A stretch of DNA of 64,000 nucleotides from Prosopocoilus inquinatus (Eukaryota > Arthropoda > Insecta > Coleoptera > Lucanidae), in the NCBI GenBank assembly GCA_036172665.1, contig JAYKNF010000018.1:558001-622000 (forward strand). The letters run 5' to 3'. Below the pieces are notes generated by a model, which was given only the letters and a program-made list of their open reading frames with translations, was not told the origin of the DNA and ran no database searches. Position 1 is the stretch's first letter, and each line of letters begins with the position of its first letter. Below are positions 10,591 to 23,300 of the stretch, one piece after another. The position numbers were made by a program, and so were the translations under genes.

Positions 10591-13500
10591 AGACTTACTG
10601 GAGTCCATCCAAACGTCAAATAACATGATAGATAAGTAAGGATCGATTAGATACATCACAGGAACAACGCTAATACGTGTTGTTTCGTTTAAAACTATTT
10701 CCAGCTTCTGCTGCGTCCGAAAACGTCGTATCTCACATCAGAGCTACTGGAGTCCATCGAAACGCCAAATAACATGATATATGAGTGAGGATCGATTAGA
10801 TACATCACAGGAACAACGCTAATGCGTGTTGTTTCGTTTGAAACTATTTCCAGCTTCTGCTGCGTCAGAAAATTTCGTATCTCACATTAGAGTTACTGGA
10901 GTCCATCGAAACGTCAAATAACATAGTAGCTAAGTAAGGATCGATTAGATACATCACAGGAACAACACTAATACGTGTTGTTTCGTTCAAAACTATTTCC
11001 AGTTTCTGCTGCGTCCAAAAACCTTGTATCTCACATCAGAGTTACTGGAGTCCATCCAAACGTCAAATAACATGATAGATGAGTAAGGATCGATTAGATA
11101 CATCACAGGAACAACGCTAATACGTGTTGTTTCGTTTAAAACTATTTCCAGCTTCTGCTGCGTCCGAGAACTTCGTATCTCACGTCAGGGTTACTGGAGT
11201 CCATCCAAACGTCAAATAATATGATAGATAAGTAAGGATCTATTAGATACATCACATGAACAACGCTAATGCGTGTTGTTTCGTTTAAAACTATTTCCAG
11301 CTTCTGCTGCGTCCGAGAACTTCGTATCTCACGTCAGGGTTACTGGAGTCCATCCAAACGTCAAATAACATGATAGATAAGTAAGGATCGATTAGATACA
11401 TCACAGGAACAACGCTAATGCGTGTTGTTTCGTTTAAAACTATTTCCAGATTCTGCTGCGTCCGAAAATTTCGTATCTCACATTAGAGTTACTGGAGTCC
11501 ATCGAAACGTCAAATAACATGATAGATGAGTAAGGATCGATTAGATGCATCACAGGAACAACGCTAATACGTGTTTTTTCGTTCAAAACTATTTCCAGCT
11601 TCTGCTGCGTCCGAAATCTTTGTGTCTCTCATCAGAGTTACTGGAGTCCATCCAAACGTCAAATAACATGATAGATGAGTAAGGATCGATTAGATACCTC
11701 ACAGGAACAACGCTAATACGCGTTGTTTCGTTTAAAACTATTTCCAGCTTCTGCTGCGTCCGAAAACGTCGTATCTCACATCAGAGCTACTGGAGTCCAT
11801 CGAAACGCCAAATAACATGATATATGAGTAAGCATCGATTAGATACAGCACAGGAACAACGCTAATACGTGTTGTTTCGTTTAAAACTATTTCCAGCTCC
11901 TGCTGCGTCCGAAAATTTCGTATCTCACATTAGAGTTACTGGAGTCCATCGAAACGTCAAATAACATGATAGATGAGTAAGGATCGATTAGATACATCAC
12001 AGGAACAACGCTAATACGTGATGTTTCGTTCAAAACTATTTCCAGCTTCTGCTGCGTCCGAAATCCTTGTGTCTCTCATCAGAGTTACTGGAGTCCATCC
12101 AAACGTCAAATAACATGATAGATGAGTAAGGATCGGTTAGATACATCACAGGAACAACGCTAATACGTGTTGTTTCGTTTAAAACTATTTCCAGCTTCTG
12201 CTGCGTCCGAAAACGTCGTATCTCACATCAGAGTTACTGGAGTCCATCGAAACGTCAAATAACATGAAAGATAAGTATGGGTCGATTAGATACAGCACAG
12301 GAACAACGCTAATACGTGTTGTTTCGTTCAAAACTATTTCCAGATTCTGCTGCGTCCGATAACTTTGTATCTCACATCAGGGTTACTGGAGTCCGTCCAA
12401 ACGTCAAATAACATGATAGATGAGGAAGGATCGATTAGATACAGCACAGGAACAACGCTAATACGTGTTGTTTCGTTTAAAACTATTTCCAGCTATTGCT
12501 GCGTCCAAAAACTTTGTATCTCACATCAGACTTACTGGAGTCCATCCAAACGTCAAATAACATGTTAGTTAAGTAAGGATCGTTTAAATACATCACAGGA
12601 ACAGTGCTAATACGTGTTGTTTCATTTAAAACTATTTCCAGTTTCAGCTGCGTCCGAGAACTTCGTATCTCACATCAAAGTTACTGGAGTCCATCGAAAC
12701 GCCAAATAACATGATAGATGAGTAAGGATCGATTAGATACATCACAGGAACAACGCTAATGCGTGTTGTTTCGTTTAAAACTATTTCCAGCTTCTGCTGC
12801 GTCCGAAAATTTCGTATCTCACATTAGAGTTACTGGAGTCCATCGAAACCTCAAATAACATGATAGATGAGTAAGGATCGATTAGATACATCACAGGAAC
12901 AACGCTAATACGTGTTGTTTCGTTTAAAACTATTTCCAGCTTCTGCTGCGTCCGAGAACTTCGTATCTCACGACAGGGTTACTGGAGTCCATCCAAACGT
13001 CAAATAACATGATAGATAAGTAAGGATCGATTAGATACATCACAGGAACAACGCTAATACGTGTTGTTTCGTTTAAAACTATTTCCAGCTTCTGCTGCGT
13101 CCGAGAACTTCGTATCTCACGTCAGGGTTACTGGAGTCCATCCAAACGTCAAATAACATGATAGATAAGTAAGGATCGATTAGATACATCACAGGAACAA
13201 CGCTAATGCGTGTTGTTTCGTTTAAAACTATTTCCAGCTTCTGCTGCGTCCGAAAATTTCGTATCTCACATTAGAGTTACTGGAGTCCATCGAAACGTCA
13301 AGTAACATGATAGATGAGTAAGGATCGATTAGATACATCACAGGAACAACGCTAATACGTGTTGTTTCGTTTAAAACTATTTCCAGCTTCTGCTGCGTCC
13401 GAAAACGTCGTATCTCACATCAGAGCTACTGGAGTCCATCGAAACGCCAAATAACATGATATATGAGTAAGGATCGATTAGATACAGCACAGGAACAACG

Positions 13501-14462
13501 CTAATACGTGTTGTTTCGTTTAAAACTATTTCCAGCTCCTGCTGCGTCCATAAACTTTGTATCTCACATCAGACTTACTGGAGTCCATCCAAACGTCAAA
13601 TAACATGATAGATAAGTAAGGATCGATTAGATACATCACAGTAACAACGCTAATGCGTGTTGTTTCGTTTAAAACTATTTCTAGCTTCAGCTGCGTCCGA
13701 GAACTTCGTATCTCACATCAAAGTTACTGGAGTCCATCGAAACGCCAAATAACATGATAGATGAGTAAGGATCGATTAGATACATCACAGGAACAACGCT
13801 AATACGTGTTGTTTCGTTCAAAACTATTTCCAGCTTCTGCTGCGTCCAAAAACTTTGTATCACATCAGAGTTACTGGAGTCCATCCAAACGTCAAATAAC
13901 ATGATAGATTAGTAAGGATCGATTAGATACATCACAAGAACAACGCTAATACTTGTTGTTTCGTTTAAAACTATTTCCAGCTTCTGCTGAGTCCGAGAAC
14001 TTCGTATCTCACGTCAGGGTTACTGGAGTCCATCCAAACGTCAAATAACATGATAGATAAGTAAGGATCGATTAGATACATCACAGGAACAACGCTAATG
14101 CGTGTTGTTTCGTTTAAAACTATTTCCAGCTTCTGCTGCGTTCGAGAACTTCGTATCTCACGTCAGGGTTACTGGAGTCCATCCAAACGTCAAATAACAT
14201 GATAGATAAGTAAGAATCGATTAGATACATCACAGGAACAACGCTAATGCGTGTTGTTTCGTTTAAAACTATTTCCAGCTTCTGCTGCGTCCGAAAATTT
14301 CGTATCTCACATTAGAGTTACTGGAGTCCATCCAAACGTCAAATAACATGTTAGATAAGTAAGGATCGTTTAGATACATCACAGGAACAACGCTAATACG
14401 TGTTGTTTCATTTAAAACTATTTCCAGCTTCAGCTGCGTCCGAGAACTTCGTATCTCACATC
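10591..14462 (+). repeat. Block B2, right copy of the ~3.7-3.9 kb tandem duplication
   Basis: It is colinear with B1 (see the shifts given there). Homology stops at about 14,462, where B2 changes to the CATCAAAG and CCATGGAAACG form while B1 reads CATCAGACTT at about 10,590. Within B2, the segment from about 11,934 to 13,855 has a further copy starting near 18,786. Confidence 0.78.
13737..13883 (+). repeat. 147-bp monomer with a TC deletion (B2 copy)
   Basis: This unit has the same 2-bp loss as the unit at 9865, 3,872 bp downstream (26 x 149 minus 2). The matching unit in the 18.8-20.7 kb copy, near 20,700, is full length, so the deletion is confined to the B lineage. Confidence 0.95.
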
Positions 14463-16565
14463 AAAGTTACTGGAATCCATGGAAACGCCAAATAACATGA
14501 TAGATGAGTAAGGATCGATTAGATACATCACAGGAACAACGCTAATGCGTGTTGTTTCGTTTAAAACTATTTCCAGCTTCTGCTGCGTCCGAAAATTTCG
14601 TATCTCACATTAGAGTTACTGGAGTCCATCGAAACGTCAAATATCATAGTAGCTAAGTAAGGATCGATTAGACACATCACAGGAACAACGCTAATACGTG
14701 CTGTTTCGTTCAAAACTATTTCCAGCTTCAGCTGCGTCCGAGAACTTCGTATCTCACATCAAAGTTACTGGAGTCCATCGAAACGTCAAATAACATGATA
14801 GATGAGTAAGGATCGATTAGATACATCACAGGAACAACGCTAATGCGCGTTGTTTCGTTTAAAACTATTTCCAGGTTCTGCTGCGTCCGAGAACTTCGTA
14901 TCTCACCTCAAAGTTACTGGAATCCATCGAAACGCCAAATAACATGATATATGAGTAAGGATCGATTAGATACATCACAGGAACAACGCTAATGCGTGTT
15001 GTTTCGTTTAAAACTATTTCCAGCTTTTGCTGCGTCCGAAAATTTCGTATCTCACATTAGAGTTACTGGAGTCCATCGAAACGTCAAATAACATAGTAGC
15101 TAAGTAAGGATCGATTAGATACATCACAGGAACAACGCTAATACGTGTTGTTTCGTTCAAAACTATTTCCAGCTTCAGCTGCGTCCGAAAATTTCGTATC
15201 TCACATTAGAGTTACTGGAGTCCATCCAAACGTAAAATAACATGTTAGATAAGTAAGGATCGTTTAGATACATCACAGGAACAACGCTAATACGTGTTGT
15301 TTCATTTAAAACTATTTCCAGCTTCAGCTGCGTCCGAGAACTTCGTATCTCACATCAAAGTTACTGGAATCCATGGAAACGCCAAATAACATGATAGACG
15401 AGTAAGGATCGATTAGATACATCACAGGAACAACGCTAATACGTGTTGTTTCGTTCAAAACTATTTCCAGCTTCTGCTGCGTTCAAAAACTTTGTATCTC
15501 ACATCAGAGTTACTGGAGTCCATCCAAAAGTCAAATAACATGATAGATGAGTAAGGATCGATTAGATACATCACAGGAACAACGCTAATACGTGTTGTTT
15601 CGTTTAAAACTATTTCCAGCTTCTGCTGCGTCCGAGAACTTCGTGTCTCACGTCAGGGTTACTGGAGTCCATCCAAACGTCAAATAACATGATAGATAAG
15701 TAAGGATCGATTACATACATCACAGGAACAACGCTAATGCGTGTTGTTTCGTTTAAAACTATTTCCAGCTTCTGCTGCGTCCGAAAATTTCGTATCTCAC
15801 ATTAGAGTTACTGGAATCCATCGAAACGTCAAATAACATGATAGATGAGTAAGGATCGATTAGATACATCACAGGAACAACGCTAATACGTGTTGTTTCG
15901 TTTAAAACTATTTCCAGCTTCTGCTGCGTCGGAAAACGTCGTATCTCACATCAGAGCTACTGGAGTCCATCGAAACGCCAAATAACATGATATATGAGTA
16001 AGGATCGATTAGATACATCACAGGAACAACGCTAATGCGTGTTGTTTCGTTTAAAACTATTTCCAGCTTCTGCTGCGTCAGAAAATTTCGTATCTCACAT
16101 TAGAGTTACTGGAGTCCATCCAAACGTGAAATAATATGATAGATAAGTAAGGATCGATTAGATACATCACATGAACAACGCTAATGCGTGTTGTTTCGTT
16201 TAAAACTATTTCCAGATTCTGCTGCGTCCGAGAACTTCGTATCTCACGTCAGGGTTCCTGGAGTCCATCCAAACGTCAAATAACATGATAGATAAGTAAG
16301 GATCGATTAGATACATCACAGGAACAACGCTAATGCGTGTTGTTTCGTTTAAAACTATTTCCAGCTTCTGCTGCGTCCGAAAATTTCGTATCTCACATTA
16401 GAGTTACTGGAGTCCATCGAAACGTCAAATAACATGATAGATGAGTAAGGATCGATTAGATACATCACAGGAACAACGCTAATACGTGTTGTTTCGTTCA
16501 AAACTATTTCCAGCTTCTGCTGCGTCCGAAATCTTTGTGTCTCTCATCAGAGTTACTGGAGTCCA
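14463..16565 (+). repeat. Mosaic satellite segment between blocks B2 and C1
   Basis: These are full-length 149-bp units without indels. The segment holds two units with CCATGGAAACG (near 14477 and 15370), the AGTAGCTAAG form with TATCATAG (about 14641), and the CACCTCAAAG form (about 14905). The same combination recurs near 21.2-22.1, 35.3-36.2 and 45.2-45.9 kb. No gene or other element was seen. Confidence 0.8.
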
Positions 16566-17757
16566 TCCAAACGTCAAATAACATGGTAGATGAGTAAGGA
16601 TCGATTAGATACATCACAGGAACAACGCTAATGCGTGTTGTTTCGTTTAAAACTATTTCCAGCTTCTGCTGCGTCCGAGAATTTCGTATCTCACGTCAGG
16701 GTTACTGGAGTCCATCCAAACTTCAAATAACATGATAGATAAGTAAGGATCGATTAGATACATCACAGGAACAACGCTAATACGTGTTGTTTCGTTCAAA
16801 ACTATTTCCAGTTTCTGCTGCGTCCAAAAACTTTGTATCTCACATCAGAGTTACTGGAGTCCATCCAAACGTCAAATAACATGATAGATGAGTAAGGATC
16901 GATTAGATACATCACAGGAACAACGCTAATACGTGTTGTTTCGTTTAAAACTATTTCCAGCTTCTGCTGCGTCCGAGAACTTCGTATCTCACGTCAGGGT
17001 TACTGGAGTCCATCCAAACGTCAAATAACATGATAGATAAGTAAGGATCGATTAGATACATCACAGGAACAACGCTAATGCGTGTTGTTTCGTTTAAAAC
17101 TATTTCCAGCTTCTGCTGCGTCCGAAAATTTCGTATCTCACATTAGAGTTACTGGAGTCCATCGAAACGTCAAATAACATGATAGATGAGTAAGGATCGA
17201 TTAGATGCATCACAGGAACAACGCTAATACGTGTTTTTTCGTTCAAAACTATTTCCAGCTTCTGCTGCGTCCGAAATCTTTGTGTCTCTCATCAGAGTTA
17301 CTGGAGTCCATCCAAACGTCAAATAACATGATAGATGAGTAAGGATCGATTAGATACCTCACAGGAACAACGCTAATACGCGTTGTTTCGTTTAAAACTA
17401 TTTCCAGCTTCTGCTGCGTCCGAAAACGTCGTATCTCACATCAGAGTTACTGGAGTCCATCGAAACACCAAATAACATGATATATGAGTAAGGATCGATT
17501 AGATACAGCACAGGAACAACGCTAATACGTGTTGTTTCGTTCAAAACTATTTCCAGCTCCTGCTGCGTCCGAAAATTTCGTATCTCACATTAGAGTTACT
17601 GGAGTCCATCGAAACGTCAAATAACATGATAGATGAGTAAGGATCGATTAGAACCATCACAGGAACAACGCTAATACGTGATGTTTCGTTCAAAACTATT
17701 TCCAGCTTCTACTGCGTCCGAAATCCTTGTGTCTCTCATCAGAGTTACTGGAGTCCA
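16566..17757 (+). repeat. Block C1, left copy of an 8-monomer (1,192-bp) tandem duplication
   Basis: Eight full units start with the ATGGTAGATGAG form (16584) and end with the TAGAACCATCAC, GTGATG and CTACTGCG unit (17651). All recur exactly 1,192 bp downstream. The differences I saw are few, for example AAACTTCAAA here against AAACGTCAAA in C2. Confidence 0.88.
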
Positions 17758-18949
17758 TCCAAACGTCAAATAACATGGTAGATGAGTAAGGATCGATTAG
17801 ATACATCACAGGAACAACGCTAATGCGTGTTGTTTCGTTTAAAACTATTTCCAGCTTTTGCTGCGTCCGAGAATTTCGTATCTCACGTCAGGGTTACTGG
17901 AGTCCATCCAAACGTCAAATAACATGATAGATAAGTAAGGATCGATTAGATACATCACAGGAACAACGCTAATACGTGTTGTTTCGTTCAAAACTATTTC
18001 CAGTTTCTGCTGCGTCCAAAAACTTTGTATCTCACATCAGAGTTACTGGAGTCCATCCAAACGTCAAATAACATGATAGATGAGTAAGGATCGATTAGAT
18101 ACATCACAGGAACAACGCTAATACGTGTTGTTTCGTTTAAAACTATTTCCAGCTTCTGCTGCGTCCGAGAACTTCGTATCTCACGTCAGGGTTACTGGAG
18201 TCCATCCAAACGTCAAATAACATGATAGATAAGTAAGGATCGATTAGATACATCACAGGAACAACGCTAATGCGTGTTGTTTCGTTTAAAACTATTTCCA
18301 GCTTCTGCTGCGTCCGAAAATTTCGTATCTCACATTAGAGTTACTGGAGTCCATCGAAACGTCAAATAACATGATAGATGAGTAAGGATCGATTAGATGC
18401 ATCACAGGAACAACGCTAATACGTGTTTTTTCGTTCAAAACTATTTCCAGCTTCTGCTGCGTCCGAAATTTTTGTGTCTCTCATCAGAGTTACTGGAGTC
18501 CATCCAAACGTCAAATAACATGATAGATGAGTAAGGATCGATTAGATACCTCACAGGAACAACGCTAATACGCGTTGTTTCGTTTAAAACTATTTCCAGC
18601 TTCTGCTGCGTCCGAAAACGTCGTATCTCACATCAGAGTTACTGGAGTCCATCGAAACACCAAATAACATGATATATGAGTAAGGATCGATTAGATACAG
18701 CACAGGAACAACGCTAATACGTGTTGTTTCGTTCAAAACTATTTCCAGCTCCTGCTGCGTCCGAAAATTTCGTATCTCACATTAGAGTTACTGGAGTCCA
18801 TCGAAACGTCAAATAACATGATAGATGAGTAAGGATCGATTAGAACCATCACAGGAACAACGCTAATACGTGATGTTTCGTTCAAAACTATTTCCAGCTT
18901 CTACTGCGTCCGAAATCCTTGTGTCTCTCATCAGAGTTACTGGAGTCCA
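17758..18949 (+). repeat. Block C2, right copy of the 8-monomer tandem duplication
   Basis: It is colinear with C1 at 1,192 bp: TGGTAG at 17776, TAGAACC at 18843. Part of it (about 18.3-19.0 kb) has another copy 4,768 bp (32 x 149) downstream, where TAGAACC occurs at 23611. The private form GAAATTTTTGTG near 18465 distinguishes it from C1. Confidence 0.88.
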
Positions 18950-20388
18950 TCCAAACGTCAAATAACATGATAGATGAGTAAGGATCGGTTAGATACATCA
19001 CAGGAACAACGCTAATACGTGTTGTTTCGTTTAAAACTATTTCCAGCTTCTGCTGCGTCCGAAAACGTCGTATCTCACATCAGAGTTACTGGAGTCCATC
19101 GAAACGTCAAATAACATGAAAGATAAGTATGGGTCGATTAGATACAGCACAGGAACAACGCTAATACGTGTTGTTTCGTTCAAAACTATTTCCAGATTCT
19201 GCTGCGTCCGATAACTTTGTATCTCACATCAGGGTTACTGGAGTCCGTCCAAACGTCAAATAACATGATAGATGAGTAAGGATCGATTAGATACAGCACA
19301 GGAACAACGCTAATACGTGTTGTTTCGTTTAAAACTATTTCCAGCTCCTGCTGCGTCCAAAAACTTTGTATCTCACATCAGACTTACTGGAGTCCATCCA
19401 AACGTCAAATAACATGTTAGTTAAGTAAGGATCGTTTAAATACATCACAGGAACAACGCTAATACGTGTTGTTTCATTTAAAACTATTTCCAGCTTCAGC
19501 TGCGTCCGAGAACTTCGTGTCTCACATCAAAGTTACTGGAGTCCATCGAAACGCCAAATAACATGATAGATGAGTAAGGATCGATTAGATACATCACAGG
19601 AACTACGCTAATGCGTGTTGTTTCCTTTAAAACTATTTCCAGCTTCTGCTGCGTCCGAAAATTTCGTATCTCACATTAGAGTTACTGGAGTCCATCTAAA
19701 CCTCAAACAACATGATAGATGAGTAAGGATCGATTAGATACATCACAGGAACAACGCTAATACGTGTTGTTTCGTTTAAAACTATTTCCAGCTTCTGCTG
19801 CGTCCGAGAACTTCGTATCTCACGACAGGGTTACTAGAGTCCATCCAAACGTCAAATAACATGATAGATAAGTAAGGATCGATTAGATACATCACAGGAA
19901 CAACGCTAATACGTGTTGTTTCGTTTAAAACTATTTCCAGCTTCTGCTGCGTCCGAGAACTTCGTATCTCACGTCAGGGTTACTGGAGTCCATCCAAACG
20001 TCAAATAACATGATAGATAAGTAAGGATCGATTAGATACATCACAGGAACAACGCTAATTCGTGTTGTTTCGTTTAAAACTATTTCCAGCTTCTGCTGCG
20101 TCCGAAAATTTCGTATCTCACATTAGAGTTACTGGAGTCCATCGAAACGTCAAGTAACATGATAGATGAGTAAGGATCGATTAGATACATCACAGGAACA
20201 ACGCTAATACGTGTTGTTTCGTTTAAAACTATTTCCAGCTTCTGCTGCGTCCGTAAACGTCGTATCTCACATCAGAGCTACTGGAGTCCATCGAAACGCC
20301 AAATAACATGATATATGAGTAAGGATCGATTAGATACAGCACAGGAACAACGCTAATACGTGTTGTTTCGTTTAAAACTATTTCCAGC
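18786..20388 (+). repeat. Block D1, dispersed 1.6-kb segment (middle copy)
   Basis: The segment matches about 11,934-13,550 at a shift of 6,852 bp (46 x 149 minus 2) and 32,536-34,138 at 13,750 bp (92 x 149 plus 42). Shared marks are TAGAACCATCAC (D1 and D2), the GTGATG form, GAAAGATAAGTATGGG (19127), the CACGACAGGG form (about 19830) and, in D1 and D2, CCGTAAACGTCG (about 20253). Both shifts are explained by known indels between the copies. Confidence 0.85.
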
Positions 20389-23300
20389 TCCTGCTGCGTC
20401 CATAAACTTTGTATCTCACATCAGACTTACTGGAGTCCATCCAAACGTCAAATAACATGATAGATAAGTAAGGATCGATTAGATACATCACAGTAACAAC
20501 GCTAATGCGTGTTGTTTCGTTTAAAACTATTTCTAGCTTCAGCTGCGTCCGAGAACTTCGTATCTCACATCAAAGTTACTGGAGTCCATCGAAACGCCAA
20601 ATAACATGATAGATGAGTAAGGATCGATTAGATACATCACAGGAACAACGCTAATACGTGTTGTTTCGTTCAAAACTATTTCCAGCTTCTGCTGCGTCCA
20701 AAAACTTTGTATCTCACATCAGAGTTACTGGAGTCCATCCAAACGTCAAATAACATGATAGATGAGTAAGGATCGATTAGATACATCACAGGAACAACGC
20801 TAATACGTGTTGTTTCGTTCAAAACTATTTCCAGCTTCTGCTGCGTCCGAAATCTTTGTGTCTCTCATCAGAGTTACTGGAGTCCATCCAAACGTCAAAT
20901 AACATGGTAGATGAGTAAGGATCGATTAGATACATCACAGGAACAACGCTAATGCGTGTTGTTTCGTTTAAAACTATTTCCAGCTTCTGCTGCGTCCGAG
21001 AATTTCGTATCTCACGTCAGGGTTACTGGAGTCCATCCAAACTTCAAATAACATGATAGATAAGTAAGGATCGATTAGATACATCACAGGAACAACGCTA
21101 ATACGTGTTGTTTCGTTCAAAACTATTTCCAGCTTCTGCTGCGTCCGAAAATTTCGTATCTCACATTAGAGTTACTGGAGTCAATCCAAACGTCAAATAA
21201 CATGTTAGATAAGTAAGGATCGTTTAGATACATCACAGGAACAACGCTAATACGTGTTGTTTCATTTAAAACTATTTCCAGCTTCAGCTGCGTCCGAGAA
21301 CTTCGTATCTCACATCAAAGTTACTGGAATCCATGGAAACGCCAAATAACATGATAGATGAGTAAGGATCGATTAGATACATCACAGGAACAACGCTAAT
21401 GCGTGTTGTTTCGTTTAAAACTATTTCCAGCTTCTGCTGCGTCCGAAAATTTCGTATCTCACATTAGAGTTACTGGAGTCCATCGAAACGTCAAATATCA
21501 TAGTAGCTAAGTAAGGATCGATTAGATACATCACAGGAACAACGCTAATACGTGTTGTTTCGTTCAAAACTATTTCCAGCTTCAGCTGCGTCCGAGAACT
21601 TCGTATCTCACATCAAAGTTACTGGAGTCCATCGAAACGTCAAATAACATGATAGATGAGTAAGGATCGATTAGATACATCACAGGAACAACGCTAATGC
21701 GCGTTGTTTCGTTTAAAACTATTTCCAGGTTCTGCTGCGTCCGAGAACTTCGTATCTCACCTCAAAGTTACTGGAATCCATCGAAACGCCAAATAACATG
21801 ATATATGAGTAAGGATCGATTAGATACATCACAGGAACAACGCTAATGCGTGTTGTTTCGTCTAAAACTATTTCCAGCTTTTGCTGCGTCCGAAAATTTC
21901 GTATCTCATATTAGAGTTACTGGAGTCCATCGAAACGTCAAATAACATAGTAGCTAAGTAAGGATCGATTAGATACATCACAGGAACAACGCTAATACGT
22001 GTTGTTTCGTTCAAAACTATTTCCAGCTTCAGCTGCGTCCGAGAACTTCGTATCTCACATCAAAGTTACTGGAGTCCATCGAAACGCCAAATAACATGAT
22101 AGATGAGTAAGGATCGATTAGATACATCACAGGAACAACGCTAATGCGTGTTGTTTCGTTTAAAACTATTTCCAGGTTCTGCTGCGTCCGAGAACTTCGT
22201 ATCTCACGTCAGGGTTACTGGAGTCCATCCAAACGTCAAATAACATGATAGATGAGTAAGGATCGATTAGATACATCACAGGAACAACGCTAATGCGTGT
22301 TGCTTCGTTTAAAACTATTTCCAGCTTCTGCTGCGTCCGAAAATTTCGTTTCTCACAATAGAGTTACTGGAGTCCATCGAAACGTCAAATAACGTGATAG
22401 ATGAGTAAGGATCGATTAGATACATCACAGGAACAACGCTAATACGTGTTGTTTCGTTTAAAATTATTTCCAGCTTCTGCTGCGTCCGAAAACGTCGTAT
22501 CTCACATCAGAGCTACTGGAGTCCATCGAAACGCCAAATAACATGATATATGAGTAAGGATCGATTAGATACAGCACAGGAACAACGCTAATACGTGTTG
22601 TTTCGTTTAAAACTATTTCCAGCTCCTGCTGCGTCCATAAACTTTGTATCTCACATCAGACTTACTGGAGTCCATCCAAACGTCAAATAACATGATAGAT
22701 AAGTAAGGATCGATTAGATACATCACAGTAACAACGCTAATGCGTGTTGTTTCGTTTAAAACTATTTCTAGCTTCAGCTGCGTCCGAGAACTTCGTATCT
22801 CACATCAAAGTTACTGGAGTCCATCGAAACGCCAAATAACATGATAGATGAGTAAGGATCGATTAGATACATCACAGGAACAACGCTAATACATGTTGTT
22901 TCATTTAAAACTATTTCCAGCTTCAGCTGCGTCCGAGAACTTCGTATCTCACATCAAAGTTACTGGAATCCATGGAAACGCCAAATAACATGATAGATGA
23001 GTAAGGATCGATTAGATACATCACAGGAACAACGCTAATGCGTGTTGTTTCGTTTAAAACTATTTCCAGCTTCTGCTGCGTCCGAAAATTTCGTATCTCA
23101 CATTAGAGTTACTGGAGTCCATCGAAACGTCAAATATCATAGTAGCTAAGTAAGGATCGATTAGATACATCACAGGAACAACGCTAATACGTGTTTTTTC
23201 GTTCAAAACTATTTCCAGCTTCTGCTGCGTCCGAAATCTTTGTGTCTCTCATCAGAGTTACTGGAGTCCATCCAAACGTCAAATAACATGATAGATGAGT

